Part shown: piece after piece, positions 46,982-55,733 of the stretch
Position numbering within the stretch: position 1 is the stretch's first letter
Layout: the number at the start of each line of letters is the position of its first letter
NCBI RefSeq assembly: GCF_003075045.1
Contig: NZ_QCZD01000002.1
Coordinates: 434,001 to 498,000, forward strand
From: Maribacter litoralis
GTDB lineage: Bacteria > Bacteroidota > Bacteroidia > Flavobacteriales > Flavobacteriaceae
Reading direction: 5' to 3'
Length of the DNA stretch: 64,000 nt
Notes under the pieces: generated by a model
Seen by the model: the letters and a program-made list of their open reading frames with translations, nothing else
Told to the model about the DNA's origin: nothing
Databases searched by the model: none
Program-made: the position numbers and the translations under genes

Positions 46982-47839
46982 TTATAACATATCTTCGACT
47001 TCGGTATCGGAAATGCCCGAAGTAGTGTTGCCCGTAGTTGGTGTATGGTGTTGAATCACTATTTCCGCAATCCGTTTGGCTACTTTTTTATAATCGGGCA
47101 TCACAATAAAATGCTCACCAAGTAATTCTTTCCAGTTGCCTTTTCTATTTGGGGATTTAGACCATTCGCTGTGCTCTAGGTGCATATGAAAAACATTGTA
47201 TTTTTCTTGAGCTTCATTGATAATAGCCTCGGTCGTAATGGTTTCGGCTTCCTCTGCGGCAGTGTATTTTTTTATAATCGCTGCGGGAATCGTAGGGAAA
47301 ACCGGTTCATCGCCAATAGTGAACAAAAAGCCTTTCTGCTTTCTTTTCTCCCAGCAATCTATAGAGGTATGGCGTGCCGCAAATAAATGCGCCAAGTTGT
47401 AGCCTTCTTGATTATTACCGCCACCTCCGCCTTCTAAATATACTCGGGTTAACCAACGGTCTAGTAATTCGGCAGAAGATTCAAACTGCCCTACTTGTAA
47501 CGGTGCATGGTCATAAACGAAATCTCCCAAACCTAGAAAAAGCACTTGTGGATGCTCTATACCGGCTTCCATTAACGAGCCGATTAAATCTGGCAAAGCT
47601 TCTTTTACAATGAGTTCTGGCACAAAGCCCATACTGCCCGTTACATCTAGACCTACAATGATGGAAACGGTTTCTGGATGCTCTTTTGAATCTCTAGACT
47701 CCCTAACAATTACGTTGGCGGGGTCCATTTCGGGGTCTATTTGCGAAGCGGTAAATATCTCTTCCCTAGATTTGTTGCTGTAGCCTTTAGATGTTCTAAG
47801 TTTTGAATACGCCTCGTGACTAAATCTTCCTCCTCCCAT
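46982..47839 (-). CDS. vWA domain protein
   Basis: 285 residues, cytoplasmic. A glycine-rich start MGGGRFSHEAYSKL leads to a von Willebrand A domain from about residue 55: MIDAS motif GLDVTGSM, LFLGLGDFVYDHAP and TIGDEPVFP, with an EGGGGGNNQEG loop carrying further metal-coordinating positions. Its C-terminus contains HHTPTTGNTTSG. The stop abuts the PurA-like start with no gap. vWA domains mediate metal-dependent protein assembly; E. coli yehP, next to the DUF4132 gene yehI, is a comparable partner. Confidence 0.88.
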   Translation of the reverse strand: MGGGRFSHEAYSKLRTSKGYSNKSREEIFTASQIDPEMDPANVIVRESRDSKEHPETVSIIVGLDVTGSMGFVPELIVKEALPDLIGSLMEAGIEHPQVLFLGLGDFVYDHAPLQVGQFESSAELLDRWLTRVYLEGGGGGNNQEGYNLAHLFAARHTSIDCWEKRKQKGFLFTIGDEPVFPTIPAAIIKKYTAAEEAETITTEAIINEAQEKYNVFHMHLEHSEWSKSPNRKGNWKELLGEHFIVMPDYKKVAKRIAEIVIQHHTPTTGNTTSGISDTEVEDML

Positions 47840-47841
47840 AA

Positions 47842-48192
47842 TTACAGTTCATTTATTTGTCCACCGAACAAATACGCGTAGCGCTTCTTTGCCAGTTCTA
47901 ATTTAATTTCCAGATTTCTGATTTTAACCGACATCTCTAAGTCTTTGGCAACATAGTCCTTCGCATCAAAATCTGATGCCAATACCAAACTGTTCGCATC
48001 TGTCGGGCTCATATCTAACATATTCTCTTGCTCACGTTTCAATCGTTTTAAAGACAGCGCCAAGTCCTCCGTTTCACGCTTGTACATCAGTTGCGCATCT
48101 TCGGCAATGGCACTTGCACGGTCGTCTCTGATTTTTTCGTTGTTGCGCTTTAGCGATTCTAAAAAAGCGGCATTCGTTATTTTGTCTTCCAT
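47842..48192 (-). CDS. Small coiled-coil protein, first gene of the vWA/PurA-like operon
   Basis: 116 residues of charged heptad-like sequence (LKRNNEKIRDDRASAIAEDA, LEMSVKIRNLEIKLELAKKR), predicted mostly coiled coil, cytoplasmic. It precedes the vWA gene by 2 nt and follows regulon promoter F. Probably an assembly or oligomerisation partner; not recognised as a family. Confidence 0.72.
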   Translation of the reverse strand: MEDKITNAAFLESLKRNNEKIRDDRASAIAEDAQLMYKRETEDLALSLKRLKREQENMLDMSPTDANSLVLASDFDAKDYVAKDLEMSVKIRNLEIKLELAKKRYAYLFGGQINEL

Positions 48193-48208
48193 GAAAATTT
48201 CTTTGGGA

Positions 48209-48254
48209 CAAAGCTATGTTGAACCTTGATTTTCTATATCCCTGAAAAGGGTGA
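48209..48254 (-). promoter_or_regulatory. Palindrome-controlled promoter (regulon site F)
   Basis: On the minus strand TCACCCTTTTCAGGGA (48239-48254), 22 nt, then TAGCTTTG (48209-48216), an exact -7 box. Leader about 12 nt. Confidence 0.8.
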
Positions 48255-48291
48255 TTTTAGTATTTAACGTAGTAATGAGTTCATCTCAATA

Positions 48292-48337
48292 TCACTGAAA
48301 ACGGTGAGTGATATTTTAAACCCTACGCGCATCTTTG
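48292..48337 (+). promoter_or_regulatory. Palindrome-controlled promoter (regulon site G)
   Basis: TCACTGAAAACGGTGA (48292-48307), nearly perfect palindrome, then 22 nt and CATCTTTG (48330-48337). Its centre is 53 bp from site F, the same outward arrangement as sites A and B. Confidence 0.8.
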
Positions 48338-48379
48338 TAGTTCACATTTACATCCTATCAAATTAATTAAACAGTACTT

Positions 48380-48823
48380 ATGAAATTGGAAATGAGCGAT
48401 GTTTTTCAGCAAAGGTTACCGGTGAAATACTTAAAGTTTCTTCAGGAAAATCCAAAAGGTGCACCACTGAAGAATAATAGTAGGTGGGATAAGCGCACTT
48501 GGAATATAATGGGAACGAAGGCATTGCTAAAAAGATGGGAAATGAAAGGAGTAGGTGAAGCAGCCAACTACGAATGTTTAAAACTGTACACACAAGTTCA
48601 AGAAGAAGTAGGGATGGAACTCACGGCACCTTCAGCACATTTTCGTTCTGTAAAATTAGAGCGCGTAGCCAAAGGTTTTGTAATAGGTGAGGAGAATGGC
48701 GATTACCTATATTTAGACCCCGAATGCAAATTTACGGTTTGGGCATATTACCACGATGGGGGCGAAGTAGCATTAATATCCAAGTCTTTTTCGGAACTTT
48801 TAAGAACTCAAAAACCGTTATAA
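48380..48823 (+). CDS. Small SMI1/KNR4 (SUKH)-like protein
   Basis: 147 residues. LPVKYLKFLQENPKG, GFVIGEENGDYLYLDPE and GGEVALISKSFSELL reproduce the SUKH layout in a compact single domain. Likely an immunity-like or regulatory SUKH protein. It shares promoter G with the following gene. Confidence 0.78.
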   Translation: MKLEMSDVFQQRLPVKYLKFLQENPKGAPLKNNSRWDKRTWNIMGTKALLKRWEMKGVGEAANYECLKLYTQVQEEVGMELTAPSAHFRSVKLERVAKGFVIGEENGDYLYLDPECKFTVWAYYHDGGEVALISKSFSELLRTQKPL

Positions 48824-48843
48824 TATAATAATTACAAACACTT

Positions 48844-49749
48844 ATGGTTCATATAGAATTTTCTTCGGATAGCTTTCAAATCAACTCCGTTGCGGTAAAA
48901 TTCCCTATACCCCTTACAACTTTAAAAACGTGTATTTCCCCTGATTTTAAAGAACATAAAGGAAAAAATAAGACACTTTTTGTTTGGGAAAATTTGGGGA
49001 TTATCGGGTATTCATCCGATGGGGATTCGATAGATTCCTTAGGATTTGAATTGGAAATTTCAACCTATGATTTCAGTCCTAAAGAAGTTTTTAGCGGAAC
49101 ATTCAATTACAATGGTGAAGATATTCTTCAATATTACAAAACCCATGAGGATGAACGGGTGACAACATTCAAAGGCGACGATTCCGGAGCCTTGGTGCAA
49201 AACGGATTAAGTGCTTGGTTTAGCGTATCGAAAGACGTTGTACGCGCCATTGAAGTGAGCATTCACAGACCATACGTGCGAGGCGCGGGAATATCGGAAG
49301 ACAAATACACCATTAAGCCGCTTGATGAAAAAGAAATTGAGTTTACAGATTTTGGTTTTAAACTTTCTATCATTGAAGAGTTGATGTATATGAAAGGACT
49401 GTTGAAACCGAAATTTGACTTGTATGAGTATGCAGATTGGTATAAGGGTCGTGAAATAGATATTGACGAAGAAGGTTATGAGCCTATAGCTGAAGTAACC
49501 CAGTATTTTAAAGATTTGCCTATTCCCAAACGTTTGGCTTCGGAGATTACTGAAATCTATCAAGATGGCGGAAACGATATTTATATGAACCTATCACCTT
49601 TTTCTGGGGGAGCTGTAGAATATTGGGATATTGAACGGAGCGATGATGTGAAGCATTTTCCCAATTTAAAGAAAGCCACCTTGTGTTACGCAAAAGAACA
49701 TATATGTGATGAATTCGTTATTCTTGGCATTGATGCTGAGTGGATATAA
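48844..49749 (+). CDS. Protein with DUF7738/DUF6892-like halves
   Basis: 301 residues, cytoplasmic. The N-terminal half is a beta-rich domain (ENLGIIGYSSDGDSIDSLGF) resembling DUF7738-type proteins. The C-terminal half (YEYADWYKGREIDIDEEGYEP, GGNDIYMNLSPFSGGAVEYW) resembles DUF6892. It ends with IDAEWI. These families are poorly described and often associate with SUKH-type genes. Same operon as the SUKH gene. Family assignment is from memory and uncertain. Confidence 0.6.
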   Translation: MVHIEFSSDSFQINSVAVKFPIPLTTLKTCISPDFKEHKGKNKTLFVWENLGIIGYSSDGDSIDSLGFELEISTYDFSPKEVFSGTFNYNGEDILQYYKTHEDERVTTFKGDDSGALVQNGLSAWFSVSKDVVRAIEVSIHRPYVRGAGISEDKYTIKPLDEKEIEFTDFGFKLSIIEELMYMKGLLKPKFDLYEYADWYKGREIDIDEEGYEPIAEVTQYFKDLPIPKRLASEITEIYQDGGNDIYMNLSPFSGGAVEYWDIERSDDVKHFPNLKKATLCYAKEHICDEFVILGIDAEWI

Positions 49750-50177
49750 ATGGATTTTGTAACAATCAATAATCAATGAATACCCTTTTGCCTAGAGCGA
49801 TTATTAGATTGTAAAGTAGCGTATTAGTATATGTTATTAATAAAATAAATATTAAAGACTAAGGTTGATTTTTGAATTATTTTTTGAAAACAGAGGTCAT
49901 CTTACTGTTAGTTAAATATAGAAAAATGCAGATAGAGATTATATTACTTTTACCAAGAGATTCAATAAAAAAAATAGCCATAGCTATTAATGTTTAGATA
50001 CATTCTATTAATGAAACATTTCATAACGTTTTTTCTTTTAAAAAGAATTTGTTCATAGAACTATTTAGGTACTACTCATCCCAAAAGTATCAATTGACAA
50101 CAATTTAAAAATTAGTAATTGATTTAACGGTACATTTGGATGAGACTAGACCAATTACACAATCAAAATATAGGATA
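49750..50177. other. Intergenic region with promoter of the secreted protein gene
   Basis: AT-rich. It holds an exact -7 box TACATTTG at 50131-50138, about 40 nt before the chosen start of the next gene. No palindrome at the regulon spacing and no other coding signal. Confidence 0.5.
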
Positions 50178-52058
50178 ATGAGGTTGATATCTTCTTTTAA
50201 ATTACTGATAATAACTCCGATTTTATTTTTAGTGCATCTGTCAGAGGCTACAATTAGCAAGAAAAGGGTTTCTTATACTGAAAAACCGGCATTCAATATT
50301 AGTAACCATTTTTATCAATCAAATTTAGATACTGATGGGGATGGGATAAGTGATGATATAGATGAGGATGATGATAATGATGGTATTCCAGATTTATATG
50401 AGGATGGTTGTGAAATAAATACAGCCTTTGGATCCCCTACTTCTAGTCTAGCGACAACCAACTATGTTACTTCAATATATACGAACTACGGTGGTTTTTG
50501 GAATTCATCTTCATCCTCAATTAATCCTACCCCCTTTGATAATGTCTCTGAACTTTTGGCTTTTAGTGTGGGCAGTAGAACTTATGCTACGGGCATTGGA
50601 GGATCTTATATGATAGATACTAATGGCAATGGGCTTTATGATGTAATGGATACAGATGGTAATGGTGTTGGCGATGTTTTGGTAGAAGAGACCTCATGGA
50701 CAGCTTTAAGACCTGTAACAAAAATAAAGTCAGGTATCCGTTTAGAAGGTAGGGCGTTAGATGGCAGCACTGCAAATGCATTAGGTCCACAGCTTACTAC
50801 AGGTGGTATTCCATTTAACCCATATCTATATGAAGGGGAAAGAGGGCTTGATATGGGTTATGCTATAGCTAATATAGACAATGCTTGGTACTTTCGTTTG
50901 GGCGGGGCAAGTTCAGCTGCATTTGGTGATGGGGAAATGGATATCTTATTAACTCAAGGTGCACAATTGGGAAATGGCTCGAATTATAATAGACTGCATT
51001 TGCTTGATGAAGACGGAAACTATTTAGGTAACGGTGTCGAAATTAATTGGAATAATACCCCTATAGTGGGTAATTCTTTGGTAGATCAGTACAATGCGGA
51101 TGATACTGTTAGTGCAAAAAACGTGAAAAAGAACATACGTCTTGCAGCAGTAGAATTAGCTGAGTTTGGACTTACCATGGCCGAGAGGTCTAAAGCGGTA
51201 ATATTTCGTCTAGAAATTTCAGCGAACGCAGATCCTATATTTTTTGTAGTGAACGATAAAAGTTTTATAACTAGCTGTGCTAAAATGGATACAGATGGTG
51301 ACGGAGTAATCAATAGTTTAGATCTTGATAGTGATAATGATGGAATTTATGATGGTATTGAAGCAGGGCACGGTCTTACACTGTCCGCAGGGAAATTGAC
51401 AGGAGCTGTTGGTGCCGATGGTATTGTAAATGCTCTACAAGCTGTAGGGCAATATGATAATGGTACTGTTAATTATGAAATAGCAGATTCAGATAATGAT
51501 AATATACTAGATTTTTTATCATCAGATAGTGATGCGGATGGATGTAATGATGTTCAGGAAGCAGGATTCTTGGATGGAGATTTAGATGGTTATTTAGGGG
51601 TTTCGCCACTTACAACGGATTCATGGGGGGTAGTAACTAATCAAAGTGGTTATGCAACGCCAAGAGATGCAGATAATAATAATTTAGCTGATTATAAGGA
51701 AAGCGGATCAGCACCACAAATTATGTCGGGTCCTCAAAACACTATAATTTTTGATGGAAATGTAGGTGAGATCAGTATATCAGCATTAGATGCAACAGAA
51801 TATCAATGGCAAGTAAGTACAGATGATGGTATGAATTTTTCAAATATAATAGCATCTGAAAACTATTCGGGTGTTCAGACCAATACATTGATTATTAATA
51901 AGCCTAACTTGGAATATGACGGTTTCTTATATCGGGTAGAATTATCAAATGAAACATATACCTGCACTACCGTTACTTCTGAATCAGCACTGTTGAATAT
52001 AAGAGTTAAAACGGTTATAACAAACAAGAGGATAACCTACAGGGTAATAAAAGAATAA
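50178..52058 (+). CDS. Secreted protein with calcium-binding (thrombospondin-type-3-like) repeats
   Basis: About 626 residues with a signal peptide (MRLISSFKLLIITPILF). Short DxDxDG clusters occur near the N-terminus (TDGDGISDDIDEDDDNDGIPD) and around residues 370-520 (MDTDGDGVINSLDLDSDNDG), as in thrombospondin type 3 repeats; these bind calcium. An Ig-like domain follows near residue 560 (ATEYQWQVSTDDG). The basic tail INKRITYRVIKE may be a sorting signal of type IX secretion, not certain. Start at 50178 was chosen over 50136 because the -7 box overlaps the earlier codon and because it gives a good signal peptide. Confidence 0.8.
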   Translation: MRLISSFKLLIITPILFLVHLSEATISKKRVSYTEKPAFNISNHFYQSNLDTDGDGISDDIDEDDDNDGIPDLYEDGCEINTAFGSPTSSLATTNYVTSIYTNYGGFWNSSSSSINPTPFDNVSELLAFSVGSRTYATGIGGSYMIDTNGNGLYDVMDTDGNGVGDVLVEETSWTALRPVTKIKSGIRLEGRALDGSTANALGPQLTTGGIPFNPYLYEGERGLDMGYAIANIDNAWYFRLGGASSAAFGDGEMDILLTQGAQLGNGSNYNRLHLLDEDGNYLGNGVEINWNNTPIVGNSLVDQYNADDTVSAKNVKKNIRLAAVELAEFGLTMAERSKAVIFRLEISANADPIFFVVNDKSFITSCAKMDTDGDGVINSLDLDSDNDGIYDGIEAGHGLTLSAGKLTGAVGADGIVNALQAVGQYDNGTVNYEIADSDNDNILDFLSSDSDADGCNDVQEAGFLDGDLDGYLGVSPLTTDSWGVVTNQSGYATPRDADNNNLADYKESGSAPQIMSGPQNTIIFDGNVGEISISALDATEYQWQVSTDDGMNFSNIIASENYSGVQTNTLIINKPNLEYDGFLYRVELSNETYTCTTVTSESALLNIRVKTVITNKRITYRVIKE

Positions 52059-52324
52059 TCTAAGGCTATAGTAAATAAAACATTTATAAGTTATAATCAA
52101 CCGTATATATCAAACCTCTTTAGTTCAACTTCAACGCGTAAAGGGAAAAAAATTGAGGCAATATATGATGAATTTTAAGGAGTAATTTAATTTTGAAACA
52201 ATCATTATATAAGTAGACATAGGTTGCAGCTGAAAAAAGTAAAAAAGTACGTCTTAATCAACGTACTTTTTTTATTTAAGATGTGTAGAGAAAAGTAATT
52301 ATAGGAATCTAGGATGCTAAGAAT
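52059..52324 (+). other. Intergenic region before regulon promoter H
   Basis: AT-rich spacer after the secreted-protein gene. Apart from the terminator at 52241-52273 nothing is recognised; no open frame of note. Confidence 0.4.
52241..52273 (+). terminator. Terminator of the secreted-protein gene
   Basis: AAAAAAGTACGT pairs with ACGTACTTTTTT over 12 bp with an 8-nt loop and the T-run continues. Confidence 0.85.
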
Positions 52325-52370
52325 TCATTGGTTTCAGGGATATGGAAAAACCATGTTATCTATACATTTG
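52325..52370 (+). promoter_or_regulatory. Palindrome-controlled promoter (regulon site H)
   Basis: TCATTGGTTTCAGGGA (52325-52340) is a degenerate palindrome copy. After 22 nt the exact -7 box TACATTTG (52363-52370) follows. Leader about 21 nt. Confidence 0.65.
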
Positions 52371-52395
52371 ATTTGTATAAAAAACAGATAAAATT

Positions 52396-53037
52396 ATGGG
52401 GTTAGAAATTACAAGCGGAATGTTGGCAGAGTTTAAAGATAGGGAGCCTGAAGCCTATGAAACCTATAAAAAAATCTTTCAAAATATCAATGTTGTTCTT
52501 GCTGCTAATAATTTAGAACCACATAATGAACCGGAGGAGATGGAAAATGAAGCGTTGCAGTTTGGTGGCTTTCCATATAGTTTTTTACACCATTTACGTC
52601 GGTTTTTAGCCCATGCGTGGGAAAATGAAGACGACGAGAATTGGGAGCCTAAGCCTTTTTCTCCAAACGATGACCCTGGGGCAGATTCAATTTTAGAAGA
52701 CCACTATTCGTATATGGAAAGTCACTTGTTGACCCATTCTGATGCCGAAGGTTTTTACCTTCCCTTAGAAATGCCAGAAGTACTTTTTGATATCGAAGAA
52801 GCGCGTGTACCTGGTGCTATGATCGGTTCATCATACAGCTTGCTTGAAGAATTAAAAGGTCTCACCATGCCTTTAGGTATTCAATTAGATGAGCATGATG
52901 ACATTACCAATATAGCGCAACTAAATAAAATCATTGAGAATCAAGGAGATTTTTGGATAGAAATAGTGGTATGCGCATCGCTTTTAGATGCCGCCAAATT
53001 TAGTATCAAGAACAATACGGCTATTCTTTTTAATTAG
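52396..53037 (+). CDS. Unknown acidic protein
   Basis: 213 residues, cytoplasmic, acidic, helical. Contains FPYSFLHHLRRFLAHAWENED and MGSSYSLLEEL-type helices (residues 55-165). Not recognised. It is the first gene of a three-gene unit ending with a DUF1963-like protein and follows regulon promoter H. Confidence 0.65.
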   Translation: MGLEITSGMLAEFKDREPEAYETYKKIFQNINVVLAANNLEPHNEPEEMENEALQFGGFPYSFLHHLRRFLAHAWENEDDENWEPKPFSPNDDPGADSILEDHYSYMESHLLTHSDAEGFYLPLEMPEVLFDIEEARVPGAMIGSSYSLLEELKGLTMPLGIQLDEHDDITNIAQLNKIIENQGDFWIEIVVCASLLDAAKFSIKNNTAILFN

Positions 53038-53083
53038 AACACCCATTCTAGGATCATTACTAAATAGATTAAAAAAATCAGAT

Positions 53084-54340
53084 ATGAATTTAACAGAGAA
53101 GAATATAGAGGATATTAAAGCGGAATGGAATACAAAAGGTAGTAGATACGTTTCCGATATCAATAAAATGGTTGAATTTGGTGAAACCAACGGATGGGAA
53201 AATTGGAAAGGAAAAGAGCCCGAAGACAAAAGAGATCACTTGGCAGAAGCAGTATTTCAATTATTAAAAGATGCCAATAAGAATAATACGGTCGATGCTT
53301 TTAGAAATGATTTTCCGCCGGCACACGCACCAATGGTGCAGTTTATGAAAGCAAAGGCGCAAAGTATTCAGCAATTACATTTTATAGACGGTCAGAAGAT
53401 AGTGTTCTTAGTGGGTACCGCGTATCAGAAAAGACAGGCATATCTGCTTAAAGATGATGAAATCATTGAATTGGATGCTTCTATTGACGCTATTGGAAAG
53501 TCAAAGCAGAATAATGTTTTTGCCATTGCATCTAACAACACCATTGTAACCACGCAAGGTTGGGAAGGCGAAATTATTGCCACGTTCCATCTACATGATG
53601 CAAAGAATTTGGCAATAGCCGAGCTGGTTCCTTTTAACGACGGACAAAAAGTACTCTTGACTACTGCTATGGGTATTTTTATTATCTCCAACGATTCCGA
53701 GAAAATGATTCACCCATTGCCAGATCCTGAAGATGAGGAATGGGAACCTTATATGGACATGGAGAACGCCACCATTTCCAATGATAACAAACACATTGTT
53801 GTAGGCGACCAGTGTAGTGACCACAGAGTGTTGGATGCCAACGGAATTCAGATAGGTGAGGTTGGTCCGCAATCATCTTACCCAGATTTTTGCCTTTTTT
53901 CAAAAGATGACAATCAACTTATAACAAACTCCTGCCACTTTTATAACGGAGTTACCATAGGTGTACCTTCCACCGAACTCGAAAACTTGAATATACCCGC
54001 CTACGAAGAAAGTGAGCAGTATACGGTTATAGATGAAGAAATGAGAGTCTATTGTGGTATAGCAACATCCAAATACTACATTCTAGGAGATGCCTTTGGT
54101 TATATAAGAGCTATTGACACTCAAGGTAATTCTCTTTGGAGATACTATTTAGGGTCTAGTCTTAGCGGAATTGCCATTTCAGATGATGAGAAAACTTTGT
54201 GGGTAGGGTCGTCATCGGGTATGCTGCATAAACTACAGTTAGATAAAGGACTTAGAGACGACCATACCATTGCAACAGGAAAGCATTATGAAGATTTCAG
54301 GTTGGTGATATGGAAAGATGAGCCAATTTTAAAGTGGTAA
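53084..54340 (+). CDS. Beta-propeller-like protein of unknown function
   Basis: About 418 residues. A helical N-terminal part (MNLTEKNIEDIKAEW) leads to repeated four-strand units: GQKIVFLVGTAYQKRQAYLL, NNVFAIASNNTIVTTQGWEG, LAIAELVPFNDGQKVLLTT and DEKTLWVGSSSGML. The repeats suit a WD40/PQQ-like propeller. The start at 53084 was chosen because the longer frame begins inside the preceding gene. Cytoplasmic, no enzyme motif. Confidence 0.72.
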   Translation: MNLTEKNIEDIKAEWNTKGSRYVSDINKMVEFGETNGWENWKGKEPEDKRDHLAEAVFQLLKDANKNNTVDAFRNDFPPAHAPMVQFMKAKAQSIQQLHFIDGQKIVFLVGTAYQKRQAYLLKDDEIIELDASIDAIGKSKQNNVFAIASNNTIVTTQGWEGEIIATFHLHDAKNLAIAELVPFNDGQKVLLTTAMGIFIISNDSEKMIHPLPDPEDEEWEPYMDMENATISNDNKHIVVGDQCSDHRVLDANGIQIGEVGPQSSYPDFCLFSKDDNQLITNSCHFYNGVTIGVPSTELENLNIPAYEESEQYTVIDEEMRVYCGIATSKYYILGDAFGYIRAIDTQGNSLWRYYLGSSLSGIAISDDEKTLWVGSSSGMLHKLQLDKGLRDDHTIATGKHYEDFRLVIWKDEPILKW

Positions 54341-54349
54341 TACGATAGT

Positions 54350-55090
54350 ATGGATATCAGGGATTTTAATGAGATTATAATTGAAGGTAAATATGATTTG
54401 GACCAGAAAGAGGATTATCTAAGGTCCGTCATGCTGCCAGCCATTATCATTGAGCAAGCAACGGTTTTTGATGAAAAGGGAATAAGCAAGTATGGTGGCA
54501 ATCCACTTGTGCCCGATAATTTTGAATGGCCCAGGCACGAATTCGGGGATTATAGATTTATAGCGCAGTTTCATCTAAGCGAAATACCACCTGGTGAAAA
54601 TCAACTTCCAAAGAAAGGTTTGTTAAGCATTTTTGCAGCGTATGACGAGGAAAATACCATGGCTTGGATAGATGATAACTATGCGAAGGTTTTCTATTTT
54701 GAGGATGTTGAGAATTTAAAGCCATATGACAATCCTAATTTTCCAGATAAATATTCTCTAGATGTGGTTTTTAAACAGGAAGTAGATATACCTTTTAAGC
54801 CGGAATTATACCCTTCAAAAGGACTCAACAAAAAGCAAATGAACTATGTCTGTACTAAAGTGCTAGAGCGGACGGATAAAAGATATGATAGTTATTTATT
54901 AGGCTACCCCTATTACAATTCATTAGATGCCGACCCAAGGGAAAACGAAAAATGGACATCATTATTAACCTTGCGTTATCAATCTGGTTTTGGGTTATAT
55001 TGGAACGACCGTGGGTATTTAATGCTATTTATAGAAAAAGAGAAATTGGCAAAAGGAGATTTCTCTAATATTAAATCTAATGCTGGGTAG
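54350..55090 (+). CDS. DUF1963 (YwqG-like) protein
   Basis: 246 residues. KYGGNPLVPDNFEWP, FIAQFHLSEIPPGENQLP, GLLSIFAAYDE and a final GYLMLFIEKEKLAKGDF fit the YwqG/DUF1963 family, which includes immunity-type proteins. Located 9 nt after the preceding gene. Ends the co-regulated region, followed by a strong terminator. Confidence 0.78.
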   Translation: MDIRDFNEIIIEGKYDLDQKEDYLRSVMLPAIIIEQATVFDEKGISKYGGNPLVPDNFEWPRHEFGDYRFIAQFHLSEIPPGENQLPKKGLLSIFAAYDEENTMAWIDDNYAKVFYFEDVENLKPYDNPNFPDKYSLDVVFKQEVDIPFKPELYPSKGLNKKQMNYVCTKVLERTDKRYDSYLLGYPYYNSLDADPRENEKWTSLLTLRYQSGFGLYWNDRGYLMLFIEKEKLAKGDFSNIKSNAG

Positions 55091-55112
55091 ATGGAAACTC
55101 TATTGTAACGAA

Positions 55113-55138
55113 AAAAACCACCCCTCGGGGTGGTTTTT
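55113..55138 (+). terminator. Terminator of the DUF1963 operon
   Basis: A 12-bp perfect stem AAAAACCACCCC / GGGGTGGTTTTT closes on a 2-nt loop (TC) and T-run. Confidence 0.92.
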
Positions 55139-55140
55139 AT

Positions 55141-55733
55141 TTTGTGAAGACGGAGGGTCTAGAACCTTTCTCTTTAAACACCTATGCATAGGCGTTTAAA
55201 GTGTCTATAGTTTTTATACTCACCGAATAGGTGACTTTTTAACAACCTAACCAGATTTTTCGCTGTAAATGATTAAAAATTGAGACCAGATTTGCCACTA
55301 TCCCAATTAAACTAATGATGCATTCTGGTACTTAAAATTATAAGAGTTGACAGTAATTGATTATGATATCTAGCATTCATAAACTTGTAATAAGGAAAAT
55401 GTAGTAATTAAACAAACTGCACTTAAATAGATTTATCATCTCTGCCTAATAGGACCTTACGGTTACAATATTTTGAATTTTCACAAACATTTTGAGCCCC
55501 TTAAAACGTCAATTAACGAAACTACTAAAAGAGACCACAAATGGGACTCAGGGACAATAGTATTTTGAAATGGAAAATCGGTTCTAAAAAAGGCCCTATT
55601 TTGGAACTTTCCCTATTTCCTAAAATCAGTATCACTAGATGGGGGCTTTATAGGGTTATTTGTATGAAATAGTGCTAATTGTACTATACTGTTGTGGCAA
55701 TAAAGCACTACAAAAAAATAGGGGTTTAACATA
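55141..55733. other. Long non-coding spacer with two palindromes
   Basis: No reading frame stands out. A 28-bp near-perfect palindrome (55173-55200, two mismatches, TGCA centre) and TCACCGAATAGGTGA (55220-55234), a 15-bp relative of the regulon motif without a -7 box at the right distance, are the only signals. The rest is AT-rich. Confidence 0.5.

Noticed and set aside
52988-53083. Longer N-terminus of the propeller gene
   Set aside because: It would begin inside the previous gene's codons; the ATG at 53084 follows a normal gap.
55220-55234. Tenth regulon promoter
   Set aside because: The palindrome is 15 bp and no -7 box lies 22 nt away on either side.
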